Source: Bifidobacterium sp. (GTDB lineage Bacteria; Actinomycetota; Actinomycetes; Actinomycetales; Bifidobacteriaceae). From it: DNA of 5,482 nt. Location: assembly GCA_022739095.1 (NCBI GenBank), contig JAIJEI010000142.1, positions 1 to 5,482 on the forward strand, given 5' to 3'. Below, piece by piece: positions 4,660 to 5,482 of the stretch; position 1 is the stretch's first letter, and every line of letters starts with the position of its first letter. Position numbers and translations under genes: made by a program. The notes under the pieces are model-generated. The model had not been told where the DNA came from. It saw only the letters and a program-made list of their open reading frames with translations, and did not search any database.

Positions 4660-5482
4660 TTACAGGCCGTACACCTCGTGGGCGAACTTGTCGAGCACGG
4701 GGATCGAACGCTTGACCTTCTCGGTGTCGATGCAGTAGGCCATGCGGAAGTATCCGGGCACGCCGAAGCTGTCGGACGGCACGAGGATCAGGTCGTATTC
4801 CTTGGCCTTCATGCAGAACGCCACGGCGTCGTCCTCCAACGCCTTGGGGAAGATGTAGAACGTGCCGCCGGGGCGCACCACGTCGAAGCCGATGCCGGTC
4901 AGCGCATCGTAGAGCAGGTTCATGTTCGTCTCGTAGACGTTGAGGTCGGCGGTCTGGTCGATGACCTTGGCCACGCCCAGCTGAATCGAACTCGGTGGGC
5001 AGTTGTGGCCGGTGCCGCGCGAGATCTGGCCCATCATCGGCATGAGCAGGTCGGCGTCGGTGGCCGCGGGGTTCACCGCGACGTAGCCGATGCGCTCGCC
5101 CGGCAGGCTCAGCGACTTCGACCACGAGTAGCAGGTCAGCGAGTTCGCGTAGAAGCTGGCCGGGTAGGGTTGGGCGGCGCCGTCGAACACGATTTCGCGG
5201 TACGGTTCGTCGCTGATCAGGAAGATGTCGTGGCCGTATTCGGTCTGCTTGGCGGTCAGGATCGTGGCCAGGCGCTTGAGCGTGTCCGCCGAATACACCG
5301 CGCCGGACGGGTTGTTCGGGGTGTTGATGAGCACGGCCTGCACGTTCGGGTTGAGCGCGGTCTCGAACGCCTCGAAGTTGATCTGGAAGTTCTCGGTGTC
5401 GGCCGGCACGATGGTCAGCTTGGCGCCGGTGCCCTTGACGTACGGCTGGTATTCGGGGAAGTAGGGGGCGAAGGTGATGATC
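4660..5482 (-). CDS. Class I PLP-dependent aminotransferase (aspartate aminotransferase fold), N-terminus outside the window
   Basis: The frame is open to the right edge, so 273 C-terminal residues of a protein that is normally about 390-400 are visible. It begins IITFAPYFPEYQPYV, the strand just after the cofactor-phosphate region in this family. Fold-type I residues are present: NNPSG (visible 56-60), whose Asn contacts the PLP ring oxygen; DEPYRE (91-96), whose Asp binds the pyridine nitrogen; SWSKSLSLPGERIGY, with the Schiff-base lysine at visible residue 122 (5116-5118) and the phosphate-binding Arg at 130; and GYFRMAY, whose Arg (246) binds the substrate carboxylate. The SKxLSLPGER form is typical of a Firmicutes/Actinobacteria subgroup often labelled aspartate aminotransferase. 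The amino-acid substrate cannot be fixed from this sequence, so no symbol is given. An internal GTG at 5409 is not the start, because homology continues upstream. It is the upstream gene of a probable operon with nnr. Confidence 0.95.
   Translation of the reverse strand, partial: IITFAPYFPEYQPYVKGTGAKLTIVPADTENFQINFEAFETALNPNVQAVLINTPNNPSGAVYSADTLKRLATILTAKQTEYGHDIFLISDEPYREIVFDGAAQPYPASFYANSLTCYSWSKSLSLPGERIGYVAVNPAATDADLLMPMMGQISRGTGHNCPPSSIQLGVAKVIDQTADLNVYETNMNLLYDALTGIGFDVVRPGGTFYIFPKALEDDAVAFCMKAKEYDLILVPSDSFGVPGYFRMAYCIDTEKVKRSIPVLDKFAHEVYGL

Noticed and set aside
1..5482. CRISPR array, tRNA or rRNA gene, insertion sequence, or phage/defence system
   Set aside because: No regularly spaced repeats, cloverleaf or rRNA-like segments, transposase motifs or terminal inverted repeats are visible. 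The window is nearly filled by ordinary chromosomal genes and one pseudogene.

Overview
The window reads as a piece of a moderately high-GC actinobacterial chromosome, most likely Bifidobacterium (a B. longum-like gut species). This is inferred from GC- and codon-biased genes, the protein families present, and a CTCCCTC/GAGGGAG double-hairpin intergenic repeat of a kind I recall from gut Bifidobacterium and Clostridia genomes. No database search was possible, so the genus is an inference.

Layout, left to right. Bases 2-127 are the 3' end of an unidentified plus-strand gene. It converges on a LysR-type regulator (195-1118, minus), and a strong hairpin between them (142-174) probably terminates both. 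The regulator is transcribed away from a 166-bp intergenic region that carries a TATAAAT box almost against its ATG and two inverted repeats. On the other side of that region lies the wreck of a plus-strand ABC exporter gene (1285-2041), with two large internal deletions and separate frameshifts. Its 3' end converges on a HAD-family hydrolase (2068-2697, minus) only 26 bp away. Upstream of the hydrolase is a 159-bp gap containing the double-hairpin repeat (2800-2848). Next comes a complete bifunctional NAD(P)H-hydrate repair enzyme, nnr (2857-4620, minus). Last is a class I PLP-dependent aminotransferase (4660 to beyond the window, minus), whose N-terminus lies outside.

The aminotransferase and nnr are 39 bp apart on the same strand with no terminator between them and are probably co-transcribed. 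Nnr repairs hydrated NADH/NADPH, a general metabolite-repair function; I see no specific biochemical link to the aminotransferase. The HAD gene is on the same strand but separated by the repeat and has its own good ribosome binding site.

I found no convincing new multi-gene system. The most informative items are the decaying ABC exporter with readable deletion junctions, the double-hairpin repeat with two mutually exclusive folds, and the structured promoter region between the LysR gene and the dead exporter.
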